DNA of 64,000 nt from Epichloe hybrida (lineage: Eukaryota > Ascomycota > Sordariomycetes > Hypocreales > Clavicipitaceae). The translations under genes and the position numbers were made by a program. Position 1 is the stretch's first letter. The number at the start of each line of letters is the position of its first letter. Where the stretch lies: contig JAFEKR010000008.1 in the NCBI GenBank assembly GCA_019022495.1, positions 124,001 through 188,000 of the forward strand. Direction: 5' to 3'. Of the stretch, positions 1 to 10,239 are shown in pieces. A model generated the notes under the pieces. That model was not told the origin of the DNA, searched no databases, and was given only the letters and a program-made list of their open reading frames with translations.

Positions 1-449
1 TATTAGTATAACTTATTATTAAACGTGGCCCTCCTATTTCATAGGGCGAGTTATTATTAGATAAGCTACCTCTTCTAATTAACCTTACTAATCTGTAGTG
101 TTCGAAGACTACGTGGTTATCTATAAAGGTAATCACTAATTAGTGTTAGATTCATAGGGTATTGAATTTAATGTAATATAGTCGTGAGCCTGAAGAATAG
201 TATTATCATTGATTATTTATTCTAGGCTATGTTATCTATTATTATAATTAATTAAGTTCTTTAAAAGAGAGGTAAAAAGCTAGAAGTTATAATACATAAA
301 GGGAAAAGGGGTTGCGCGTTTATGTCCTTATATTTCCTAGCTAATTAACGTGCTAGGTTATAGGTTATGTGTAAGGTCCGCGCGCAGCCTAAGCTTCTGC
401 TAGGTAATTGCGGCTGCGACGCGCGATTAATATCACCTTTGTTCTAACA
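1..449 (-). repeat. LTR copy 1 of a copia element, cut by the left edge
   Basis: This stretch is nearly identical to 2877-3328, differing mostly by C/T and G/A changes as expected after RIP. Both copies end at the right in ..AACA, which on the minus strand reads TGTT.., the usual start of an LTR. No element body follows at 450, so it is a solo LTR or belongs to another insertion. The left end lies outside the window. Confidence 0.75.
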
Positions 450-1128
450 ATAATATAATGTATTATTAAAAAGGTAAGGTAGTATATATACTTATTATAT
501 AGTAGATTTTTAATATAATCTAAATAAGATATCCTTAAATTTTTATACTATTAAGGTATTTAGTTATAGAATTATAAAGTTTTAGCTAATTTAGACTATT
601 AAGCTATATATATATATAGGGTAGCTATAAATAGTATTATCTAAACTTAACTTATAGTAAAATTTATTCTTTATATTTTAAAGGTTATCCTATCTTTCTA
701 GCTTTTATTTAGGATTTACTATGTATTTTAATATAGTATTTTTGCTTTAAATATAATATTTACCCTAAAGAAATAATTTATAATTCTAAATAAATAAGAT
801 TAAAACTCTAATAAAAATATACTTATATATATAGGGAATTTATTATAAAGAGAAAATTAAAATTTATTTAATAAATGCTTCTTTTACTATTAAGCTATTT
901 TATTATAATTATAATAAATTATATTAGCTTTGAACCTTTTTTAAACTAAAAGAAAAGGAAAAAACCTAGGAAAAGCTTATAAAGAAAAGTTAAAATATTA
1001 TATAAAGAATAATCATAATATATATACTATTTTTTAATATTAAGTAAATAAATAAATAAGCTTTAAAAGTAAGTTTAATTATTTATACTACTTTTAGCTT
1101 ACTTACTTAGTTATATAGTGTTTCTTAA
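450..1128. other. AT-rich RIP-degraded DNA
   Basis: Very AT-rich sequence full of TA steps and poor in CA/TG, with no open frame of useful length in either strand. I see no recognisable gene or repeat here. Confidence 0.6.
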
Positions 1129-1518
1129 AGTGGGTCTTAAAGTAGGTCTTGTTAAACACTAAAAACCAAGTATAATCCCTTTTTATAGTTATATAACTTT
1201 AGCTAAGAAAAGGAGGATATATAAAAGTGGGTCTAATAGTAGGTCTTGTTAAACACTAAAAACCAAGTATAATCCCTTTCTATAGTTATATAACTTTAGC
1301 TAAGAAGAGGAGGATATATAAAAGTGGGTCTAAAAGTGGGTCCTATTAGTTATACTATAAACCTAGTATTATCTCTTTACTTAGTTATATAATTCTAGCT
1401 AAAAAGAAATATATATACAAAAGTGGGTCTAAAAGTGGGTCCTATTAGTTATACTATAAACATAATAATCTCTTTACTTAGTTATGTAATTTTAGTTAAA
1501 AAGAGAGAAATATACTAA
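1129..1518. repeat. Four tandem copies of a ~97-bp unit
   Basis: Units begin with AGTGGGTCT or close variants at about 1129, 1226, 1323 and 1422, with a decayed fifth start near 1519. Units 1 and 2 resemble each other most closely and share GTTAAACACTAAAAACCAAG. Units 3 and 4 share TCCTATTAGTTATACTATAAA. This suggests a two-step expansion, or a dimeric unit that later diverged. No coding potential is seen. Confidence 0.85.
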
Positions 1519-1874
1519 AGTAAGTCTTATAGTTATATTAGGACTTACTTTCTATTAGTATAAAATTATAAATAGTATAATATTAAAAACATAAAAAAGA
1601 AAGGAATTTTATTTTATTAATATTTTAAAAAACCTTTAAATACTAAATAATTAATAAGTCTAGCTTTTTCTATAGTAATTTACTTATAAATACTTATATT
1701 TATATTATATTAATTTATTACTTATTTATTTTTAATTAAACTTTAACACTAATAATATTTTAAGTTATATAAGTAATAGAAGTAATATATATATATAAGC
1801 TATTATAAGCTATTATATTAACTATATATACCTTATAATTAAGGAATTTACTTAAAACTAAAAAAAAAGAAAAA

Positions 1875-1965
1875 AAATACAAAACAATACAAATAATACA
1901 TGTATTGTATTGTATTGTAAAATTTTGGATGTATTGTATTGTGTAATGTATTGTATTGTATTGCA
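1875..1965. repeat. ATTGT pentanucleotide microsatellite
   Basis: Runs of the pentamer ATTGT (TGTAT register) interrupted by a short spacer, preceded by a purine/A tract. It sits just left of the decayed reading frame that follows. The short reading frame that crosses it is a repeat artefact. Confidence 0.7.
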
Positions 1966-1969
1966 ATGC

Positions 1970-2400
1970 TCTGATAGTGATTGTACTAACAAACGGGGTG
2001 ATAGGGTAGGTTGCCTAGTTCTGACATTACCGTTGTCTAGTAGATTACGGAAGAACTCTTTGTTCTATAGGTTCTTTTAGAAGCCTATGTACTTTTTCCT
2101 AGCCTCTTTAATTTCTTTAAGAGTCTAAAATCTAAATTCTTCTTAGTTTACTACTTCTTTAAGGTTATTTACTATCTTAGTGCCTCTTCTAATAGTTATA
2201 TACACTCTATTATAAAGAAGATAGTCTTGAAGTCTATTCTATAAAAGGTCTCTCCCTTCTGTAAACTTATCCCTTAACTATTTATAGAAGTTATTACTAA
2301 ATTCAGAGAATAGTATTCTTCTAAATAACCCTCGCTCCTTATATTATTCAGTCTTTATAAGGATATAAAGACTAATTTCCTTAGGTATTCTTATCTCTTT
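1970..2400 (-). pseudogene. Decayed coding sequence of unknown family, stops at tryptophan positions
   Basis: One minus-strand frame can be followed for about 140 codons across this stretch, broken almost only by TAG codons. That is the signature of TGG to TAG change by RIP on formerly coding DNA. Readable pieces include YNRVYITIRRGTKIVNNLKE and EIKEARKKYIGF. I could not assign these to a copia, gypsy, LINE or DNA-transposon domain. It lies outside the copia element at 2792-7900. It could be a second transposon's protein or a captured gene; its true ends are unknown. Confidence 0.45.
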
Positions 2401-2791
2401 ATATTTAGAACTTCCTATTTATTAGAGTAGTTCTTTTATAATATATTATTAAAGCCTTATAGAGATATAGGGGTATAGGTTAGTGTAAATAGGGGTTTTT
2501 CCTTTATTAAGGTATTTATTATTATCTCCTATTTTAACGCCTTCCATAGTATTATTATAGCTATTAGTCTTACTAGAAACTCTAAATTAACTAGAGGTCC
2601 TAGATAGTCTAGCTATATCTAACATTCTAATTAATTAAGGGAGGTAGATCTTATAATATAAGGAGATAATAGGTATAACTATAATTATATAACGTTTTTT
2701 AGATATAAAGGATCGCGAGGTAAGGCGGTTAACTTTAAATACGTAATAGAACATATAACAAAGAAAAATAAGGGGATAGCTTAGCTACTAG

Positions 2792-3328
2792 TGTTAAACC
2801 TTTCTTTATTATTTTAGAGTTTATATAGATATAGATATTAATACTAAAGTAAGAAGAGAGCTATATTATACCTTTTTATTAGCATAACTTATTATTAAAC
2901 GTAGCCCTCCTATTTTATAGGGCGAGTTATTATTAGATAAGCTACCTCTTCTAATTAACCTTGCTAATCTATAGTGTTTAAAGACTACGTAGTTATCTGT
3001 GAAGGTAACTACTAATTAGTGTTAGATTCATAGGGTATTAAATTCAATGTGTAATATAGTTATAAGCCCGAAGAATAGTATTATCATTGATTATCTATTC
3101 TAGGCTATGTTATCTATTATTATAATTAATTAAGTTATTAGAAAAGAGAGGTAAAAAGCTAGAAGTTATAATACATAAAGGGAAAAGGGGTTGCGCGTTT
3201 ATGTCCCTATATTTCCTAGCTAATTAACATGCTAGGTTATGGGTTACGTGTGGGGTCCGCGCGCGGCCTAAGCTTTTGCTAGGTAATTGCGGCTGCGACG
3301 CGCGATTGATATCACCTTTGTTCCAACA
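2792..3328 (-). repeat. LTR copy 2 (3' LTR of the copia element)
   Basis: On the plus strand it begins TGTTAAACC and ends TTCCAACA, giving the short TGTT..AACA inverted ends of an LTR of about 537 bp. From 2877 it matches the copy at 1-449. The LTR borders the right-hand copia body, whose minus-strand genes place this LTR at the element's 3' end. The left boundary at 2792 is inferred from the TGTT terminus only. Confidence 0.65.
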
Positions 3329-6300
3329 GTATTACTATACACTTTAAGTTTAGGGTTATTACTATTAAATTTAATTAAGAGATCTCCCTACGCATAACCA
3401 TACTCTAAAGCCTTTTCTATAGCTTCTATATACTTAGGTCCTAGGCGTTAAAGGTGCTATGATAGTTATAATGCTATAAAGGCAATGTCTGGCTATGTAA
3501 TAATTATAGGATATAGCAAAGTACTAACTAGGGATTAATATCTCTTTAAATCCTTTAGATTAACATTACCTTTAAAGGGATTAAGTAGAATAGTAGTTAT
3601 TAGTGCTATTAGCTTCCATTCTAGGACTTTAATATTAAATTTAATTATAGCTTTATTCTAATAGGACTTCTAATTAAGCTATAATTATTAATTTTCGTAA
3701 TCTCTAATGATTTTAACCCCTAAGAACCATTGTAATTCGCTAAGGTCCTTAATATTATACCTCTTAAAGAGTCTCTCTCTAAATTTATTATAAAGAGCTA
3801 ACTTTCCCTTTATAAATAAGGCCACAAGGTTATTAACATAGAAGAAGATAATTAATCCGTCCTTAATAAACACATAAACGTCTTTAAAGATCTATATAAA
3901 TCCTTTACTTACTAACTATTTAATTAATTCCTTTATCTAAAGAAGGGGAGCTTTATATAGCCTATAAATAGCGCTTAAGAGCTTTAAGTAAGCTTATTTA
4001 TCCCTATAACCTAGCAGTATCTTATAATACACCTCTTTATCTAGCTTTAAGTTTAGGAAAGCTATAATAAAATCATACTAATAAGCTTTAAGGTTAAAGT
4101 AGCATAGAATTACTATAAGAAGCCTAAACATAATGCCTACTAATGTAATAGCTCTTATAGAAAGGTTCCCTTTTACTTACTAATTCCTAAGCACATATAA
4201 TCAAGCCTTATGCCTTATAAGGTAGCCTAATTAATCTAATTTATAGGCAAATACCTAAGTAAGTCCTAAGATCTTAATATGCAAAGGGACTTCTAATCTA
4301 CTAACTTTAATAGTAACCTTGTTATTAATAACTTTATTATACTCTTTATCTCTTACTTTAATAAATGCCTTTTCTTTAGGGTGCCTAGCTAAATAATTAT
4401 AATAAGTAGGAGGTGGAGGAAGTCTTAATATGTAAGGCTTTTCTTTACTCTTAGCTCCTAGGGCAAAGGTAGTAGTAAAAGCTTTAAGGAGGTTATCTTT
4501 ATTAATATTAGGAATATCTAGATCTTTGTCTTTATAATCCATTTCGGAAGGATTTAACAGACTATTAATATTTATTAGTTTACGATCCAAAAAAACTAGT
4601 TAATAGCTAGGTGAATTCAGGGGAGTTAGGAGAGTTAATTCCTAAGTTCCTTTTCCCTTTTCTTTATCGTTTAGTCAATTATAATTATGTTAATCTTCTT
4701 ACTAATAGATTAGAGGAAGGGAGTCTTATGCTTATAGGTACCCTATATCTTAAGGATATCCCATATCTATATTATTATCCTTAAAGTCTTCCACAAGCTC
4801 TTAAAGGAGGCGTTTTTTAGGCTCTTTTTCCTTAATTAAAAAGTCCTTTTCTTAAGCATAGAAGATTAACTTATCAAAGGTAATATAGCTTAATAAGAAC
4901 TAACAATTCCTCTGCATTATTAGTACCCAAATTAGATATTAGGTAAAAGAGATGTAACTAGCTAGATAACTAATGTGAGCTCTTTATAATAGCTTTAGAC
5001 CTGTCTTCCTAAGCCTATCCTATATTATTACAAAAGCTTTATAACTAAAAGCTTAAAGATAATTTAATAAAGCTTCTAGCTTCTCTAGTAAATAATTCTA
5101 TTAAAGCTTATTCTCTTATAGCTATTTATTTAAAGCTTAATGTAGTGAAAGCTAATCTAGAGACTTTCTAGGCATATAATTAAGGATATAAATAGCTACT
5201 TCTATAGCTATAGGCTAAAGATTCTCTAGAAAGCCTGCTTAGGTTATTAGAGTTATTATAACTCTTATTATCACCCCCCTAGACCGCTTAGCATACCTAT
5301 TTTAATGCGAATAAGCTAGACTAGACTTTCTAATAATAATGCCTTTATTAGTGACTTCTATCTCTTACTTCTTAGTCTAGAAGGTAGTTTCCCTATTAGT
5401 AATAATAACTATAATATAGATTCTAAAGGTCCTTATATAGCGCGCTTCTAATTAATTAAAGTAAGATATAATTTCGGTCTTTATTAGAATTATAAAGATA
5501 TAGCAGAGGCCTATTACCTTATAAGTGAAGAGAGTAATATAATAATCCTTATTATAGCCTTGCGATTAAGCAAAGAGGTTATAGGTTATAACCTAAAGAG
5601 GTCCTAAGGGTAGGGAATCTATCTATGAAACTTATAATATTTACCTCTATGCCTTAGCTATATAGTAAATCTTGCATTTACCCTTACTACACTCTTTTAT
5701 TAGTATATTAACCTTTTAAAGCACTTAATCCATTATATCTTCACCTAGATAAGCTATTCTTACATGCCAAAGGTTTGCTTTTATGGCTATTAGGGGTTTT
5801 AGGTTATAAAAGTCCCTTCTAATAGTAAAAGCCTTATTAGGGCTATCCCCTTTAATATATAGTTAAGTACTAATAGTTATAGTTAAAAAGATCTTATAAT
5901 TACCTCTCGCTAGGTCTATAATAATCCCTATAAGATTGTCTTACCTTATGCCTTTTGTTATAAGTAACTAAAGTAATATAAGGTTCGTAAAGAAAGTTAG
6001 TTAATACTACGCGTTTAATAACATAAGGGTCTAGCTATTTATTAATTTAATCCGGGCTATGCTAACGCCATGAGCCTTAGTGACTCCGTACCTAGCTTAG
6101 ATACTTAGTTAATTACCGTAATCTAGGTTAATAAACTAGCATTCATTATTAAAGATATATACTAAAGTACCGCTATTAAGTATTACTTATAAGCGCCCTT
6201 AGGTATAAAAAGCCTCTAAAGATAGCTCTATAGTAATAAAGGTAGTATCGCCCTCTAGCTTACTTTCCTTTACTTCCTTTATGTTATACTCCTTAAGCCA

Positions 6301-6595
6301 CGTGTTATAGGCCTTTTTAATATTATTAGATTATTAATTTATTACTTCTTTTACCTTTTTTAATTAATCTTCCTTAATAGTCTAATTCTTAGGCAGGTAA
6401 AGTATTTAATAGTTTTTCTAAGAGTCCTTTAACTTCTTAGCCTTATACTTATTATAATAAATACAAAGTAGCTTCTTATCTCCCTTATTAAGATCTTCTT
6501 TAGTCTAACTATTAAGAGTTAGTTCTACTTTAAAAGATTCTCCGGATTTACTTTAAGATCTTCCCTAGGCTTTAATTAGATACCTAATCCTTATA

Positions 6596-7177
6596 ATTAT
6601 AGAGTAAAAATCAAGGGTTTTACCCTTAATTTTAGCGGTAAAGATTAGTAAATTAATTTAAGCTGAAATTAAAGGGAATTAGGTGCTAATAGTATTATTA
6701 ATTATCTTAATTAGAGAGTTACCTTTTGCAATTAAGTAATTTGCTTAAAAATATTACTTATAGCTAATTAACGCGTTAGTAAGCTATTTATTAATATTAA
6801 CCTTTACTAGGCTATGCTTAATAACTTTATTAAAGTTAACCTTAGTATAATACCTAATTATTCTATTTAAGGGGATTATATTTCTTATTATAGAGTAAAA
6901 ATCAAGGGTTTTACCCTTAATTTTAGCGGTAAAGATTAGTAAATTAATTTAAGCTGAAATTAAAGGGAATTAGGTGCTAATAGTATTATTAATTATCTTA
7001 ATTAGAGAGTTACCTTTTGCAATTAAGTAATTTGCTTAAAAATATTACTTATAGCTAATTAACGCGTTAGTAAGCTATTTATTAATATTAACCTTTACTA
7101 GGCTATGCTTAATAACTTTATTAAAGTTAACCTTAGTATAATACCTAATTATTCTATTTAAGGGCATTATATTTCTT
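6596..7177. repeat. Near-perfect tandem duplication, 291-bp unit
   Basis: The block 6596-6886 is repeated at 6887-7177 with, as far as I can see, a single difference near the end (GGGG versus GGGC). It lies inside the gag/protease region of the decayed copia element. Because the copies are almost identical although the surrounding DNA is heavily mutated, the duplication must postdate the RIP. Confidence 0.9.
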
Positions 7178-7900
7178 ATAAGCTCTCTAAGCTTCTTATA
7201 AAGTAAGATATACTATAGGATTATTTACTTATACTTATTTCTAAGTATTATAATAAACTAATTATAGTATTCTCTTATAGTCTTTAATAGACTCTAATAC
7301 TAACTATTAAATACTTAATATTATCTATTAAGAACTATATACTAAGCGCTATTCTTAGTATTATCTAGTTATTAAGGGTATTTAAAGTATCCCTCTTTAG
7401 TTAAGTTAATAATAGGAGTAATGCTTATAGGAGAAGAGCTTTCTTAAGGTTACTACTAATTACTTATAACTCTAGATATTAATGTTCTTAAGTATATTTA
7501 AGGCCCTTTAGTCTAGTTTTCTAGTAAAGCAGTTAAAGCTATAATTACTACTTTTCTTATTACTAAAGTCCCTTTTCCTATTAGGATTAGTAGCTTAGGT
7601 AAGTAGTTAAGAGTTATTATTAAATTAGGATTAATAAAGACCTAAATCCTATCTTTAATAGCTCTTACCTTTATTATCTTAAACCATAGGTCCTAATAAT
7701 AGGGTTCTTACAGCTTAACTACTAGCTTATAGCCTTAAGTAGTATTAGTTTCCTTAGATATCTTAATAATATCCTATGTTATTATTATTATAATTTATTA
7801 AACTTTAACCTATGTAAATCTTCCTTACTACTAGGGGTTACCTAATTATAATATTAATGATTATAATTAAACCCTATTCTCTTACTAGGATATACTAAAT

Positions 7901-8408
7901 TTAATAATTAATTAATTAGAATTGACTTAATAAAGGTATTAATTAGAAAGAAGGGTCTTTATATTATAAACACTAAGTAATTACTACTATATTAGACTAA
8001 GCAGCTAGGATCAGAAATAAAGGTATAGATTAAGTTAACTAATCCTATAAGAGGGCGCGGACTATGGTTTAAATAACTAAGTACCTATACCATAGGGTAT
8101 ATAATCTACCTATATAAACTATACTATGCATCTACTAAAGGTCCGGAAAAGTAACTAGTCAGGTAGGTCCTAGTGTCCAAGTTGCCTGCATGCGGTTGAG
8201 CGCTTGCGGCGGGATTCCAACAGTGACTCGTCTACGAACCGAAGCATGGTCAGGTGCGGCCTGGAAAAGTGGGACCCGGAACAGGTCTCCACAGCGTGTA
8301 ACCACCACGCCACGGGGTAAATAAGTACACATACACATACACATGAACATGATCCTGATTCCGTCTGTACAAAGATTAAAAAAAAAAAGCCCCCTAAAAT
8401 AAGCCCCT
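7901..8408. other. Boundary between RIPed AT-rich block and gene-bearing DNA
   Basis: AT-rich sequence ends around 8150 and balanced sequence starts at once, including a GC-rich 8160-8320 segment and a short CACATA microsatellite at about 8328-8350. The minus strand of 8160-8320 begins with TGGCGTGGTGG, which resembles a tRNA A box, and has GTTCCGGGTCC some 30 bases on, which loosely resembles a B box. This could be a tRNA-derived SINE fragment, but the match is weak. Confidence 0.4.
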
Positions 8409-10239
8409 CTACCTATTAATCGGCACACACTCGCCCTCCACCACCTCCTCATGCGTCTTGTTCTCCGACCCCATCGCCTTAACCGGCTCCATTGCTTCAA
8501 GGTTGCCGTCCATCAACGCCTGCAGATCCAGATGCGGGCCCTCGTAATGTTTGCGCCCGTCAAAAACCCAGGTGGCCCCTGCGATAAGAAGCATGACACC
8601 AAAGGCTACGATGCAGTAATTCATGTTGTTGGCTGTGACTGGGAGCTCGGGGGGGAAAACGAAAAGAATGGTGGTTAATGTGGTCCAGAGGACGCCGACC
8701 TGGAAAGATTCACCGTGTTAGTCATGCTCTCTTCTTCCCTTTTCCTAACAAAAGAGGATGAGAATAGGTCTTTTTTGGATTCAAGAAAAGAGAAGGGGGT
8801 TCTCAAAGAGAGCAGTAGATGAGGAGAAGAGAATTCTTCCAATGTTGAGAAGCCAGCCCCAAACCCCGGGGATCTTGAATGACCTACTCTCAGGCAACAT
8901 GGTACGACCGCGGAGGACATTGATACCAGGAGGAATGGCATACGTCACGCCCAGCGCAACGACAGAGGCCGACGTGATGGCGTTCAAGGTGCGGCTCGAG
9001 CCTAGAAAGATGCATCCGAAGACGATGGATGACCCAGCCGACGGTCCAGAAGAGGGCATTCAAGGGCACGTCAAGTGTCGGATGGACGCGAGCGAAGAAG
9101 CGGCTGAATGGCATGCCGCGGTCTCGGGCAAACGCATAGCTCATCCGGGTACTCGTGCAGACGAGAGCGACTGTCGTGAAGACCATGCAGAGCAGAGGGA
9201 TGATGACAAGACAGGTGCTCCCCGCCTTGCTCTTGGTCGCGTCCATGAAGATTTGCAAGAGGGGCCCCCAGCTGGCGTTGATGACGTCGTCAATGTTGTG
9301 GATGCAGAAGAGCAGACCGCTGAGGAAGACGAAGCCCGTGAACATGCCCATGCCGATGCAGTAGAGCATGATTTTGGGCCCTTGTCGCTGGGGGTCGGGA
9401 ATTTCCTCAATCATGTGGGCGGTTGCGTCGAATCCTGTTTTTGTATGATGGAATGGTCAGTGAAACAATGTACATTTCATTTCATTGCAAAACAAAAGAA
9501 AGAAGAAGAAGAAGAAGCTGCTCAACTCACCAGTCAGTGCAAAAGCCCCCTGAAGCAGCCCAAGCATCCAAGCAACGCCATCCGGCCATCCCACATTATT
9601 GATAAACTGCCCGTACACAAACCTGCCCGTCTGGAAGTTGGGCGAAGCACACGTCAACACTGTGACGACAATGACGACGAACCCCGCGACGGACCAGAAC
9701 AAGGCCGCTTTCGTAAAGTACGGCAGAAATCGCGTGAGAAAGGCGTTGATGGCGAGTGCGATGAGCGCAAACGCAACGTAGATGAGGAACTGATGCCACG
9801 GCTGCGCAACATACGCCGGATGGAAAAGATTGATGATGTTGATGACGAAGGTGCTGCCCAGCAGGGGGTCCGTTGCGCTGAGAGCAACCCATCCGCAGAC
9901 GTTGATCCAGCCCGTGATGTAACCGATGGCACGGCTGGACCTCTCCCATGAGATGATGGCGGCCCAGTGGTACTGCCCCCCGGCCGTGGGGTAAGCGGAC
10001 AGGAACTCGGCCAGAGAGGCAGAGAGGCATAGATTGCAGATGCCTGCGACGAGGAGGCCCCATATGACGGAGCTGGAACCGCCCGAGGGGAGGGCGAGGG
10101 TGATGGAGGCGGCGAGCGCGGTCCACGTGTTGAGAATGGCGAATGCGAGGCCGAGCATGGAAATCATGGAGAAGTTGCGCTTGAGTTCCTGCTTATGGCC
10201 CATTGCCTCGGCGGTGCTGGCTCGTCGTTTTCGATCCAT
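8409..10239 (-). pseudogene. Amino-acid/choline-type permease (APC superfamily), probably broken
   Basis: The translation is a 12-TM-type fungal permease of the amino acid/GABA/choline group, acting in the plasma membrane. The N-terminal exon (9535-10239) carries GHKQELKRNFSMISMLGLAF and YPTAGGQYHWAA. A canonical intron follows (GTGAGT..ACAG, about 9434-9534). The next exon opens with FDATAHMIEEIPDPQRQGPK. Two lesions follow. Near 9027 the frame must shift by one base to go from DVPLNALFWTVGWV to VFGCIFLGSS. At 8840 the intron that precedes VGVLWTTLTT (acceptor at 8700) has GGAAGA where GTAAGA would be expected. The last exon (8409-8699) is intact. The start at 10239 is the first ATG in frame, but another frame upstream is also open, so the N-terminus is uncertain. 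Substrate cannot be told. Either a young pseudogene next to the RIPed block or a gene with sequence errors. Confidence 0.7.

Larger units (their letters stand above)
2792..7900 (-). mobile_element. RIP-degraded Ty1/copia retrotransposon
   Basis: Minus-strand fragments appear in copia order. A gag-like stretch (W..I....A....IW..I.P pattern) lies near 7600-7700. The pre-integrase motif LWHVRIAYLG, followed by a C..C..AK pattern, lies near 5650-5775. The integrase-RT linker lies at 4255-4590. The reverse transcriptase catalytic block, YVNNLV in place of YVDDLV, followed by KDLSELQWFLGVKI, lies at 3688-3873. RNase H should lie between there and the LTR at 2792-3328. Stops sit mainly where tryptophan is expected, as RIP produces. 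No 5' LTR was found at the right end, so the element is truncated there. It is dead. Confidence 0.8.

Noticed and set aside
1129..1518. CRISPR-like repeat pattern
   Set aside because: Units are contiguous 97-bp tandem copies without spacers, in a fungal AT-rich block.
1760..1966. 68-codon open frame across the ATTGT microsatellite
   Set aside because: It is the translation of a simple repeat.
8758..9951. 397-codon open frame on the plus strand
   Set aside because: It is antisense to the permease, rich in charged residues and without domain; it is a shadow of the GC-rich minus-strand gene.
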